A DNA stretch of 16,249 nucleotides from Methanocorpusculum sp. GTDB taxonomy: Archaea > Halobacteriota > Methanomicrobia > Methanomicrobiales > Methanocorpusculaceae. The DNA lies in contig JAGARL010000157.1 in the NCBI GenBank assembly GCA_017622255.1, forward strand, positions 1 to 16,249, given 5' to 3'. Made by a program: the position numbers and the translations under genes. Shown here one piece after another: positions 1-7,084 of this stretch. Position 1 is the stretch's first letter. Every line of letters begins with the position of its first letter. The notes under the pieces are model-generated. The model did no database searches. It was not told where the DNA came from and worked only from the letters and a program-made list of their open reading frames with translations.

Positions 1-126
1 CAGGTATTTTTTCCCGTTTAAGTAGAGCGTAATCTTTTCTTCGATAACCACCGGTTCGGTGATTTCCTCGACCTCGCCGTCTTTGTAGCGGACTGCCGGT
101 ATTTTTACAATTGCATGGTCAGACAT
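1..126 (-). CDS. fdhD: Probable formate dehydrogenase accessory sulfurtransferase FdhD, N-terminal 42 codons only
   Basis: This reading frame starts at 126 and runs off the window at base 1, so only 42 residues are visible. They include a charged stretch (KDGEVEEITEPVVIEEK) followed by ITLYLNGKKYL. That matches the usual FdhD opening, where an acidic 'V.EE.P' segment leads into a 'L.LNG' strand. FdhD delivers sulfur to the molybdenum or tungsten bis-MGD cofactor of formate dehydrogenase. The start is supported by a GAGGT Shine-Dalgarno 8 nt upstream inside cbiZ, and the gene overlaps the cbiZ stop by 8 nt, so it is probably translated with cbiZ. The alternative ATG at 116 hits a stop after two codons. 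The catalytic cysteine loop lies outside the window, so the family call rests on the N-terminus alone. Confidence 0.55.
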   Translation of the reverse strand, partial: MSDHAIVKIPAVRYKDGEVEEITEPVVIEEKITLYLNGKKYL

Positions 127-994
127 AGTCGCGTACCTCTTCAAATGTTGCATCGGGGTGTTCTTTCAGATACCGTGCCCGCTTCGGTTCATTGAGGAGC
201 TGACAGTTCGTACAGGCAAAGACTTTGCCGCCAAGCGTTGTGCTGTCAATCCATTCGCCAAGCGTTTCATCCCCGCAGGGGTAGAACGGACAGTAGCAGA
301 AGTCGCAGGACTGTCCTTCAAAGTGGCACGGATAGTAGGGGCATCCTTCCTTCTGCCACTCAAACCAGCCTGCTTCAGAAAACCGGGAGTAGATAAAGTA
401 TGAGGGACGTCCGCGGGAAACCGTTCCCTCGTGGCGTTTGACCGCTTCCATTACTCCGTGGAGAACTGCCGCATAGATGCGTTTTCCAGGCTCGGTAAAG
501 GTTCCTGCATAGGTGTGGACGGTATCGCCTTCGGATGCGGCGATTACTGCATCTGAGGTGGTTCCGGTAAAGTCGCGGCCGAGAAGCCGCAGAGCGTGCG
601 CTTTTGCCTCCGTTGCGGTGATAATCGTTTCCAGAAGGGCGGCATCAGACATTCCCTCGCCGGAGACGACAATGATATTGATGGTATGGGGTTTTGTCGG
701 GTCCGGGTTTGGGTTGGTGACGCCTGCGGTGACAAAGACGGTGATGTAGTCATACTGCAGAACACAGAGGTTCTGCATCCAGACCGCCGTCAGCAGGCCG
801 AACGCGTCGTTTTCATATCCGCGTTTTGCAAGCAGTCCCTGGATGTAGGAAAGCGGGTCGTCATGGTCAAAATCCTCCGGCACGGTGTGGTTCAGCAGCG
901 TGGAGGCCTCGCGGAGTCCGCCGTCAACGCCGGTACTGACAGCCCGGAACTTTCCTCTGACATAGACGGTATTTTTTGTATAGTAATAGCGCAT
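119..994 (-). CDS. cbiZ: Adenosylcobinamide amidohydrolase CbiZ with C-terminal cysteine-rich domain
   Basis: CbiZ removes the aminopropanol side chain of adenosylcobinamide to give adenosylcobyric acid, letting archaea reuse imported corrinoids. Residues 1 to about 195 look like CbiZ: STGVDGGL near 20-27, TAGVTNP at 89-95, TINIIVV at 104-110 and GTTSDAVIAA at 144-153. Residues about 205-270 form a separate cysteine-rich small domain with eight cysteines (218, 223, 230, 233, 235, 240, 261, 264) and H224, presumably binding metal. The core CPYYPCH and CDFCYCPFYPC motifs are characteristic of that Pfam family. The start at 994 has a GGAG sequence 6 nt upstream. The gene lies 40 nt after btuD and overlaps the probable fdhD, so it belongs to the corrinoid operon. 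The CbiZ call is firm; the role of the cysteine-rich tail is unknown. Confidence 0.92.
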   Translation of the reverse strand: MRYYYTKNTVYVRGKFRAVSTGVDGGLREASTLLNHTVPEDFDHDDPLSYIQGLLAKRGYENDAFGLLTAVWMQNLCVLQYDYITVFVTAGVTNPNPDPTKPHTINIIVVSGEGMSDAALLETIITATEAKAHALRLLGRDFTGTTSDAVIAASEGDTVHTYAGTFTEPGKRIYAAVLHGVMEAVKRHEGTVSRGRPSYFIYSRFSEAGWFEWQKEGCPYYPCHFEGQSCDFCYCPFYPCGDETLGEWIDSTTLGGKVFACTNCQLLNEPKRARYLKEHPDATFEEVRDYV

Positions 995-1034
995 CGCTTG
1001 CTCCTATGAAATTTGGGTGTACGGAGTAATGAAG

Positions 1035-2264
1035 CTACCTTTCGTACGGCATGAGTTTCTTCATCAGACTCATGACATCAGCAGTGCAGATGCCCCCTTC
1101 GTCCAGAATCTTCTGCCGTGCCTCCTTGGCAAGGCCTCCGGTGTAGTCGGAAAATTCTCCAAGGACATAGACCGGAACTTTGCATCCGGCAAGGGCGGTG
1201 AGGTTGGAGAGGTTGCCGTGTCCGACCGGCATGGCAGTGACAACGACCGCGTCTGCTTTTGACACCAGCTCTTTGAGCCGGGCGGCCGATGCTTCGCTGA
1301 CCGCGGCAAACGGCGGCTCTAAGATGGTTTCGATTCCAAGGACAGATGCCGCCTGTGCGTCGGAGTCGTTTGCGGAAAGAACGCCCGCGGTTACGGTAAA
1401 GCCGTGGAGGGAAAGCGAGTAGAACAGTTCCGCTCCGCTTCCGCCGCCGGAGATTACATGGATGTGCCGGCTTCCCTGGGTCTGCGGGATGCCGTACTCC
1501 GGAATGAGGTAGGGTTTGCCGGTTACCGGGTGCGGGGAGACAATCATGCGGACCGAGAATACGTCATACACTCTCTCCGGAGTGAGGACTTCGGCTGGTG
1601 TTCCAACCGAGAGAATCTGTCCCTTTTCCATTAAGACAATCCGGTCGCAGAAGTAGGAGGCAAGGTTTAGGTCATGCAGAACGCCAATGACCGTAATCTT
1701 CGGCGTCAGGCTTCTGATGAGCTGGAGAATCTCAATCTGGTGGCAGACATCCAGGTGGTTTGTCGGTTCGTCCAGAAGCAGAATCTTCGGCTGCTGGGCT
1801 AAGGTTTTGGCTATCAGCACCCGCTGTCTCTCGCCGCCGGAGAGTTCGGTTACCAGCCGGTCTTTGAACTGCAGGGTGTTGGTAAACCGCATTGCCTCGT
1901 CAGCGATTGCGTAGTCCCCGGCGGTGAGCGGAGCTAAGCGTCCGATATGCGGATGGCGGCCCATGAGGACGATGTCGCGGACGGAGAACTCAAAGCCGGT
2001 TTCGGTCTCCTGGCTGACACAGCCGACGGTTTTGGCGAAGGTCTTTGCGTCGTAGGAGGATACTGTTTTTCCGTCAATATAGACGACACCGTCTTCGGGT
2101 TTGAGTACTTTGGAAAGTGACCGGAGGAAGGTGGTTTTTCCGCAGCCGTTGGGTCCGAGGATTCCCAGAAATCCTCCCTGCTCGATTGCGAGGGAGACGG
2201 ATTTGAGGACGGTGTGTTCTCCGTATCCGACGGTGATGTCTTTGGCTTCGGCTGCGATGTTCAT
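1035..2264 (-). CDS. btuD: Corrinoid ABC transporter ATPase BtuD with long C-terminal extension
   Basis: This is the cytoplasmic ATPase that powers corrinoid import with BtuC. The ABC domain is complete: Walker A GPNGCGKT at 37-44, Q-loop Q85, signature LSGGE at 141-145, Walker B ILLLDEP at 161-167 and H-loop H197. It resembles the FecE/BtuD iron-siderophore and B12 class. Residues from about 266 to 409 are an additional domain that starts HIHVISGGGSGAELFYSL and has alternating strands and helices, like a small Rossmann fold. Archaeal BtuD proteins are known to carry such an extension, but its role is not established. A typical BtuD ATPase is about 250-260 residues, so this protein is about 150 longer. 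The start at 2264 overlaps the btuC stop as ATGA, with GGAGGA 7 nt upstream. Substrate is inferred from the neighbouring cbiZ; a siderophore role is the alternative. Confidence 0.9.
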   Translation of the reverse strand: MNIAAEAKDITVGYGEHTVLKSVSLAIEQGGFLGILGPNGCGKTTFLRSLSKVLKPEDGVVYIDGKTVSSYDAKTFAKTVGCVSQETETGFEFSVRDIVLMGRHPHIGRLAPLTAGDYAIADEAMRFTNTLQFKDRLVTELSGGERQRVLIAKTLAQQPKILLLDEPTNHLDVCHQIEILQLIRSLTPKITVIGVLHDLNLASYFCDRIVLMEKGQILSVGTPAEVLTPERVYDVFSVRMIVSPHPVTGKPYLIPEYGIPQTQGSRHIHVISGGGSGAELFYSLSLHGFTVTAGVLSANDSDAQAASVLGIETILEPPFAAVSEASAARLKELVSKADAVVVTAMPVGHGNLSNLTALAGCKVPVYVLGEFSDYTGGLAKEARQKILDEGGICTADVMSLMKKLMPYER

Positions 2265-3208
2265 ACGCGTGTCCTCCGTCTGAGCAGGTAGATGAAGAAC
2301 GGCGCTCCAATAAAGGAGGTGACAATACCGACCGGGATTTCGGTTGGAAGTGTTCGGGCGAAGGTGTCTGCGGCAAGAAGAAGGATAGCGCCTGCGACCA
2401 TGGATGCCGGAAGAAGGATGCGGTGGTCAGGTCCGGTTATGAGGCGGACGATGTGCGGAACAATAAGTCCCACAAATCCAATACACCCTGCGATAGAAAC
2501 CGCGATTGCGGTAATGAAGGTTGAGATAAGGAGCAGGACACGTTTGGTCTTTTCGGTGGAGACGCCTAAGTGGACTGCTTCTTCTTCGCCCAAGGTCATG
2601 ACGTTCATGTCGCGGGCGAAGATGAAGAGGACAATCGCTGCCGCGATAATCAGCAGGCCGAGCCGCACGTCATCCCAGTAGACGTTCCAGAGGCCGCCCA
2701 TGGTGAAGAACATAATCTGCTGGAGGTTGTTTCCGGATATGTAGGTGATGAAGGAAAGCATTGCAGACAGCAGGAAGGAGACAGCAATTCCAGTCAGGAG
2801 TAGGGTTTCCACTGCCACGCGGCCGTTTCTTTTCGATGCGAAGTAGACGACGATAATCGAGAGGATTGCGCCTGCAAAGGCAAAGACCGGCATGAACATG
2901 CCGCCTAAGAATACGATGGAAATGGCAGCTCCCAGCGCTCCGCCGGAACTGGTTCCAAGGAGGTACGGGTCTGCCATGGGGTTTCTAAAGAGGCCCTGCA
3001 TAGCGCATCCGGCTGCCGCAAGGCCGGCTCCTACCAGTACCGCCGCGATGATTCTTGGAAGCCGCACTTCGAAGAGGAGTTTTTGAATCATTTCCGTTTC
3101 AAAGGTGAACAGCGAAAATCCGGATACGCCAATGCCGAGCGCAAGAAACATGGAGACGGCAAGGACGACTAACAGTATCGGGATTAAGAGAATCGGGCGG
3201 CGTATCAT
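2261..3208 (-). CDS. btuC: Corrinoid ABC transporter permease BtuC (FecCD family)
   Basis: This is the membrane channel of the corrinoid importer, with about ten hydrophobic segments. Diagnostic FecCD motifs are RLPRIIAAVLVGAGLAAAG at 49-67, followed by MQGLFRNPMADPYLLGTSSG at 70-89. Near the C-terminus there is a cytoplasmic coupling region containing GFVGLIVPHIVRLITGPDHR. Length, 315 residues, is slightly below the 320-350 usual for the family, mainly because of a short N-terminus. It is the first gene of the operon and overlaps btuD by 4 nt. No strong Shine-Dalgarno precedes 3208, consistent with a leaderless or weakly led message. No periplasmic-type binding protein (BtuF) lies in the window, so it must be encoded elsewhere or be missing. 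The B12 assignment depends on the cbiZ neighbour. Confidence 0.9.
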   Translation of the reverse strand: MIRRPILLIPILLVVLAVSMFLALGIGVSGFSLFTFETEMIQKLLFEVRLPRIIAAVLVGAGLAAAGCAMQGLFRNPMADPYLLGTSSGGALGAAISIVFLGGMFMPVFAFAGAILSIIVVYFASKRNGRVAVETLLLTGIAVSFLLSAMLSFITYISGNNLQQIMFFTMGGLWNVYWDDVRLGLLIIAAAIVLFIFARDMNVMTLGEEEAVHLGVSTEKTKRVLLLISTFITAIAVSIAGCIGFVGLIVPHIVRLITGPDHRILLPASMVAGAILLLAADTFARTLPTEIPVGIVTSFIGAPFFIYLLRRRTRV

Positions 3209-3220
3209 ATGAGTACTAAT

Positions 3221-3273
3221 TGATTTGCGTTATGACAAATTAAATGTGATGTGTTGGTGCTTTTCGCAAATCA
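3221..3273. promoter_or_regulatory. 9-bp inverted repeat in the btuC leader
   Basis: TGATTTGCG at 3221-3229 is exactly mirrored by CGCAAATCA at 3265-3273, with 35 nt between the arms. It lies just upstream of btuC. On the minus strand two TATA-like sequences are possible: ATATATA near 3293-3299, which would place the repeat in the 5' leader, or TTTAATTT near 3238-3245, which would place the arms around the promoter. It could be a repressor site or an RNA stem-loop. Role is inference. Confidence 0.4.
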
Positions 3274-3344
3274 TAAACGCAGTCCCACAGTGTATATATC
3301 CTGTTCTTGTGTACGGTGAATTGAAAAACAGATTTTGAAAAGAG

Positions 3345-3368
3345 GCGGTTGTGAGAAATCCTCAACCG
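3345..3368 (-). terminator. Hairpin after the UPF0179 gene
   Basis: CGGTT and AACCG arms, extended by GAG/CTC around an AAATC loop with a 2-nt bulge, lie directly downstream of the UPF0179 stop. On the minus strand the hairpin is followed by T-rich sequence (CTCTTTTC, then TTTTTC about 20 nt further on). It probably ends the egsA/UPF0179 transcript before the btuC promoter. On the plus strand it is followed by five Ts, but no plus-strand gene precedes it. Confidence 0.5.
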
Positions 3369-3376
3369 TTTTTGAC

Positions 3377-3832
3377 TCACGGCACATGCCGGAGCTTTGC
3401 AAGTTTCAGGTTCTTAATCCCTTTCGGGCAGGTCTCTGAGTAGGAACCGAGGACCTCCATCACCACATACTTTTCCTTCTCCACCATCCCGTCGGGGTGG
3501 CAGAAGGCGTATCCTTTACAGAACCGTTCATCACAGACCGGCGTATAGACAATCCGCGTCCGGCGGGTGGCCTGGCTGGTTGGAATGACGACCGTCATCT
3601 CGGAATCGACAACCTCGACTGCTTCCGCCCCTCCTTCATGCAGGGGGCACTCGTGGTGCGTCTTTCTGGTTGCGGAAACCCTGTAGCGTCTGCCGGCACG
3701 AAGCTTCGTATTGTGGCACACGCGGGCAACCTTACAGCCTTCGCAGGCCGCATCAGGTCCTGCATAGGTAAACTCGGCTCCTTCCTTTGCGAGAACCGAG
3801 CCGACAATTGTGATAATGCGTTCCTCTTCCAT
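3377..3832 (-). CDS. UPF0179 family protein, eight conserved-type cysteines
   Basis: This 151-residue protein belongs to UPF0179, an archaeal family without a proven function. Eight cysteines occur in two groups: C30, C33, C39, C62 in the N-terminal half and C100, C105, C111, C135 in the C-terminal half, with spacings that suggest two metal or iron-sulfur sites. The start at 3832 is well supported: the stop codon of egsA is immediately adjacent (no intergenic bases) and an AGGAGG Shine-Dalgarno lies 5 nt upstream within the end of egsA. It is therefore probably co-transcribed with and translationally coupled to egsA. No transmembrane segment or signal peptide is seen. The family call is confident; metal binding is inferred from the cysteine pattern only. 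Confidence 0.88.
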   Translation of the reverse strand: MEEERIITIVGSVLAKEGAEFTYAGPDAACEGCKVARVCHNTKLRAGRRYRVSATRKTHHECPLHEGGAEAVEVVDSEMTVVIPTSQATRRTRIVYTPVCDERFCKGYAFCHPDGMVEKEKYVVMEVLGSYSETCPKGIKNLKLAKLRHVP

Positions 3833-4921
3833 TTAGTCCTCCTCGTACAAAGCGGCAACTGCCGCCTCTGCCTGTTCCTCTGTTATGGAGTCAAAGATTG
3901 TATAGCGTTCGCGGCGAATCTCCTTTGCCCGGACAACCGCCTCGACAACTTCCGCATCCGAAAGCCCCAAATCCTTCGGCGTTGTCGGTGCGCCGATAAT
4001 CCGCAGGGACTCGCGGATACGTTTCCAGTCGCCGCCGTGGAAGTACATCGAAAGAATCGTGCCAATACCGCAGGCCTCACCGTGGAGCACCTTTCCCGGC
4101 GCAATCTTTTCCAGCATATGAGCAAACTTATGCTCCCCGCCGGATGCCGGACGCGAACTGCCGGCAATACTCATCGCGACACCGGATGCGAACAGCGCCT
4201 TCATCACAACCCAGGCGGCCTTCTCGTCGTACTCCTTAATCGTCTCGGCATTCTCGACCATCAGCTCCGCCGCAATCATGGAAAGTGCTGTTGCATACTC
4301 ACTGCTCATCTCACCGGTCTCGCGAATCGACATGTCCCAGTCAAGGATTGCCGTGTAGTTTGCAATCGTATCCGCATAGCCGGCGGCGGTCAGGCGGCGC
4401 GGGGCTGATGCCAGAATGCCGGTGTCGGCAACGATTGCAAGCGGCGGGTGAGCGGCAACACTGATGCTTCCCTCCTCGGTGTGGATTGATGCGCGGGATG
4501 AGGCAATACCATCGTGGGATGCCGCGGTCGGCACGCTTACGAACTGGATATCAATATTGTAGGAGACGATTTTTGCGATATCAATCACACGGCCGCCGCC
4601 GACAGCGATCAGCAAAACCGCGCCGAAATCCTGTGCCGCGTTTGCAACCCGGGTAACCTCTTCATAAGTAATCTGCCCGACAATTAACGATTCAACGGTA
4701 AATCCGGCATCTTTTAAGAGTGTGAGAACCCGGCTTCCAACAGTTTCCATCGTCTGTTCTCCGGAGAGAACCATAAGTGGACCACGCATCCCTAAGTCGG
4801 AGACGACCAGCGGGAGCTGTTTTAACGCATCGTGTCCGGCGATGACATCCCGCGGGAGTTGAATCCAGCGCGATTTGTCAAAGGTTTTATCTTTTAATAT
4901 CCTATTATCATTTACTGTCAT
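3833..4921 (-). CDS. egsA: sn-glycerol-1-phosphate dehydrogenase
   Basis: The enzyme reduces dihydroxyacetone phosphate to sn-glycerol-1-phosphate with NAD(P)H, the step that sets the stereochemistry of archaeal membrane lipids. The dinucleotide-binding GGGRVIDIAK is at 108-117, the family block TAASHDGIASSRASI at 132-146, and the likely zinc ligands are D184, H264 and H280. I place the start at the ATG at 4921, giving 362 residues, the usual length. An upstream in-frame ATG at 4981 would add 20 residues that only mirror the divergent gene. A CAGGA sequence 6 nt upstream supports 4921. The promoter lies inside the divergent DUF63 gene (TATA at about 4945-4952). The downstream UPF0179 gene abuts the stop codon. 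Confidence 0.95.
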   Translation of the reverse strand: MTVNDNRILKDKTFDKSRWIQLPRDVIAGHDALKQLPLVVSDLGMRGPLMVLSGEQTMETVGSRVLTLLKDAGFTVESLIVGQITYEEVTRVANAAQDFGAVLLIAVGGGRVIDIAKIVSYNIDIQFVSVPTAASHDGIASSRASIHTEEGSISVAAHPPLAIVADTGILASAPRRLTAAGYADTIANYTAILDWDMSIRETGEMSSEYATALSMIAAELMVENAETIKEYDEKAAWVVMKALFASGVAMSIAGSSRPASGGEHKFAHMLEKIAPGKVLHGEACGIGTILSMYFHGGDWKRIRESLRIIGAPTTPKDLGLSDAEVVEAVVRAKEIRRERYTIFDSITEEQAEAAVAALYEED

Positions 4922-4952
4922 TGCAGGTCCTGCTATGTTTGAAGATATATAC
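4892..4952. promoter_or_regulatory. Bidirectional egsA/DUF63 start region with shared palindromic ribosome-binding site
   Basis: The two divergent start codons (4921 minus, 4935 plus) are separated by 13 nt. Within them lies the palindrome GCAGGTCCTGC (4923-4933), which reads AGGT before the plus gene and AGGA before the minus gene, each 6 nt from its ATG. A plus-strand TATA-like TTTTAATAT sits at 4892-4900 inside egsA, and a minus-strand TATATATC at 4945-4952 inside the DUF63 gene. Each is about 25 nt from the central gap, so each promoter is embedded in the first codons of the other gene. Promoter calls are by eye. Confidence 0.6.
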
Positions 4953-5780
4953 TCCTGGATTGTCAGTCTGGAAGCTTCCAACTATACCGTAGTCCAGACT
5001 ATCTTATATGCATTATTAGTACTCCTCGGTTTGTATTTACTTTACCGGTGGATTCGCAAGGTCAATATTGAAATTTCCACTCCGCTGATGCTGTCGGCGC
5101 TTACCTATGTCCTCTTCGGCGGACTGCTTCGCGTGGTCGAGGATACCGGAACGATTCCCGACCCCTGGTGGATTTTGTTCATCACGCCGCAGGTCTATAT
5201 TCTGACGCTGATATTCGGTATGCTGGCACTGTTTGTGTCCTACCTGCTGCAGAAAAAGAAGGTGGTTCTTTCCTATATTCCGGTGTTTGCCGGTATCGGA
5301 ACGGCGGCTTCGGTTCTCGCCTTCCTGTATCTGATGTGGTTCGGCATCACGAACGCAGGAGCAACCGTTGACTTCCTGATTATCCTGATTGTGGTTGGAA
5401 TTGCGGCCGCGGCAACGGCTCTGCTCTGGGCATTCCTGCGCTATGTCTGCCGCTGGCAGTATGTGTCGCATCCGATGTATCTGGCATTAATCGCAAGCCA
5501 TTTCCTGGATTCCTCTGCCACCGGATACGCCCTTGACCTGCATCCGATTCACTACATCGAACAGCATGTGGTAGGAAACGGGCTTATTGAGTTTACCGGA
5601 ACCGCCTACAGTATGTTCCTGTTAAAATTAGTTGTCCTTGTCCCCTCCATCTGGGTTCTGGAGAAGTTCCGGCATGAGGAGGGTATGGAGACCTTATGGC
5701 AGCTGATTATCTTCGCCATGATTGTGGTTGGACTTGGTCCGGGTGTCCGCGATTTACTGCGGATGGTCCTCTGGATATAA
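4935..5780 (+). CDS. DUF63 family integral membrane protein
   Basis: This is an archaeal polytopic membrane protein of unknown function, with about eight or nine hydrophobic segments over 281 residues. Family-like conserved stretches include LTYVLFGGLLRVVEDTG near 56-72, HFLDSSATGY at 189-198 and GLGPGVRDLLR at 267-277; charged residues within or beside membrane segments (R66, D70, H189, D192) hint at a catalytic or transport role, which I cannot specify. The start at 4935 has an AGGT ribosome-binding site 6 nt upstream. A TTG at 4875 in the same frame would add 20 residues that merely mirror egsA, so I reject it. The gene is divergent from egsA and ends in a T-rich stretch. A link to membrane lipid metabolism is suggested only by this arrangement. 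Confidence 0.85.
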   Translation: MFEDIYSWIVSLEASNYTVVQTILYALLVLLGLYLLYRWIRKVNIEISTPLMLSALTYVLFGGLLRVVEDTGTIPDPWWILFITPQVYILTLIFGMLALFVSYLLQKKKVVLSYIPVFAGIGTAASVLAFLYLMWFGITNAGATVDFLIILIVVGIAAAATALLWAFLRYVCRWQYVSHPMYLALIASHFLDSSATGYALDLHPIHYIEQHVVGNGLIEFTGTAYSMFLLKLVVLVPSIWVLEKFRHEEGMETLWQLIIFAMIVVGLGPGVRDLLRMVLWI

Positions 5781-5781
5781 C

Positions 5782-5794
5782 TTTTCTTTTTTTA
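5782..5794 (+). terminator. T-rich terminator of the DUF63 gene
   Basis: Immediately after the stop codon the plus strand reads CTTTTCTTTTTTTAAT. Oligo-T runs are the typical archaeal transcription stop, and no hairpin is needed. It separates this gene from the convergent CofE-like gene. Confidence 0.55.
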
Positions 5795-5831
5795 ATAGCT
5801 GCAGAGTATCTGCTTTCAGTTAAGAAATTAC

Positions 5832-5863
5832 AAAAAAAGTATTGCCTCTGAGTTTACTCAGAG
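5832..5863 (-). terminator. Hairpin terminator with the stop codon in its loop
   Basis: CTCTGAG (5846-5852) and CTCAGAG (5857-5863) form a perfect 7-bp stem around the 4-nt loop 5853-5856. The TAA stop of the CofE-like gene (5854-5856) is in the loop. On the minus strand it is followed after 7 nt by seven Ts (5832-5838). Confidence 0.6.
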
Positions 5864-7047
5864 ATATAATTATCAAAGTAACCCTGAATCAGGACAATTG
5901 GGGTTCCCTTGTCTCCGCTTCCGGAGGTTAAATCGCAGAGGGAACCGATTAAATCCGTAAGACGTCTCGGGGTAGTTCCCTGGGATGCCATACTTCCTGT
6001 AAGGTTCTCCTTCTTGGAGCGGATGGAGTTCTTGATTGCCTCCTTGAGTTCATCGCCTGAGAGGTTTGCGAAATCGTTGTCTGCTAAGTACTTCAGCTTC
6101 AACTCATTCGGCTGACCGGACAGACCTGCCGTGTATCCCGGAGAGACAACAGGGTCTGCAAGTTCCCAGATTTTGCCCATCGGGTCCTTGAATGCACCGT
6201 CACCGTAAACCATAACCTCAACAACCTTTCCGGTTTTGTCAAGAATTACCTGCTGGACAGCTTCAACAAACGGCTGACAGTTTCTCGGGAACAGCTTTAA
6301 CTTGTCCTCTGTTGCCTTGTTGGAACCAAGCAGACCATACTGGTCGTTGTATCCGCTTCCGTCAATGGATGCGGTCATGATGTCATCAAGACCTAAGACA
6401 ATCTCTGCTCCTGCGGCCTTTAAGAGACGCTTTGTTCTCTCGCGGGTGTGGATATCGCAGGTTAAGACACGCTTTGCGTACGGCAGAACCGCGCGGCAGT
6501 CGTTGGCGAAGATAACCTCAACCTCTGCCCCGCATCCGCGGATTAAATCAGAGTAGTAATCGATATAATCAACACCGGTGAACGGATGCAGACAGCAGCC
6601 GAACAGCTCGCGGTACTTCTCAAGCGTCAACACATCAGAGTATGGGTTAATTCCCTTCTCATCAAGCTGATCCCAGGAGACAAGGTGGTTTCCAACCTCA
6701 TCAGACGGGTAAGACAGCATCAGAACAACCTTTTTGGCACCCTTTGCAATACCGCGCAGGCAGATTGCAAAGCGGTTGCGGGAAAGAATTGGGAAAATAA
6801 CACCGATGGTCTCCCCTCCCAGTTTTTCACGGACATCGGATGCGATGTCGTCTACGGTTACGTAGTTGTTCTGAGCGCGGGCAACAACTGCCTCGGTCAC
6901 TGCAACAACGTCATGATCCTGCAGGGAAAAGCCCTCGGATTCTGCCGCAAGGAAAACTGAGTCCGTTACAATTTTCGTCAGGTCATCCCCGCTTCTGATA
7001 ATCGGAGCGCGGATACCACGAACAACGGTTCCTACCATTCTTTCCAT
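5854..7047 (-). CDS. Long CofE-like protein (F420-0:gamma-glutamyl ligase family)
   Basis: The sequence belongs to the family of CofE, which adds glutamate to coenzyme F420-0 with GTP. It is 397 residues, whereas classical archaeal CofE is about 250, so this is probably the long subfamily found also in bacteria that lack F420, whose reaction is unknown. Visible conserved segments are SLQDHDVVAVTEAVVARAQ at 41-59, IFPILSRNRF at 84-93, YGDGAFKDP at 281-289 and CDLTSGSGDKGTP at 371-383. The start at 7047 has AGGAG 10 nt upstream; an internal ATG three codons later is a less likely alternative. It stands alone, divergent from asd across 128 nt, and ends with a hairpin terminator. An acyl-amide ligase activity is a reasonable inference; F420 biosynthesis itself is not shown. 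Confidence 0.8.
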   Translation of the reverse strand: MERMVGTVVRGIRAPIIRSGDDLTKIVTDSVFLAAESEGFSLQDHDVVAVTEAVVARAQNNYVTVDDIASDVREKLGGETIGVIFPILSRNRFAICLRGIAKGAKKVVLMLSYPSDEVGNHLVSWDQLDEKGINPYSDVLTLEKYRELFGCCLHPFTGVDYIDYYSDLIRGCGAEVEVIFANDCRAVLPYAKRVLTCDIHTRERTKRLLKAAGAEIVLGLDDIMTASIDGSGYNDQYGLLGSNKATEDKLKLFPRNCQPFVEAVQQVILDKTGKVVEVMVYGDGAFKDPMGKIWELADPVVSPGYTAGLSGQPNELKLKYLADNDFANLSGDELKEAIKNSIRSKKENLTGSMASQGTTPRRLTDLIGSLCDLTSGSGDKGTPIVLIQGYFDNYISE

Positions 7048-7084
7048 AGTAAAAAATCTCCTACTAAAGTATGTAAATAATCAC

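Noticed and set aside
3209..3376. Cobalamin riboswitch ahead of btuC
   Set aside because: No B12-box-like sequence or the expected long multi-stem leader is visible, and the class is essentially bacterial; only a simple inverted repeat is present.
3497..4408. 303-codon plus-strand reading frame opposite egsA and the UPF0179 gene
   Set aside because: It lies entirely antisense to two well-identified genes, is rich in Arg, Cys and Asn without recognisable motifs, and has no promoter or ribosome-binding site.
4875..4934. TTG start 60 nt upstream for the DUF63 gene
   Set aside because: The added residues lie opposite the start of egsA, the ATG at 4935 has its own ribosome-binding site, and the family normally begins near there.
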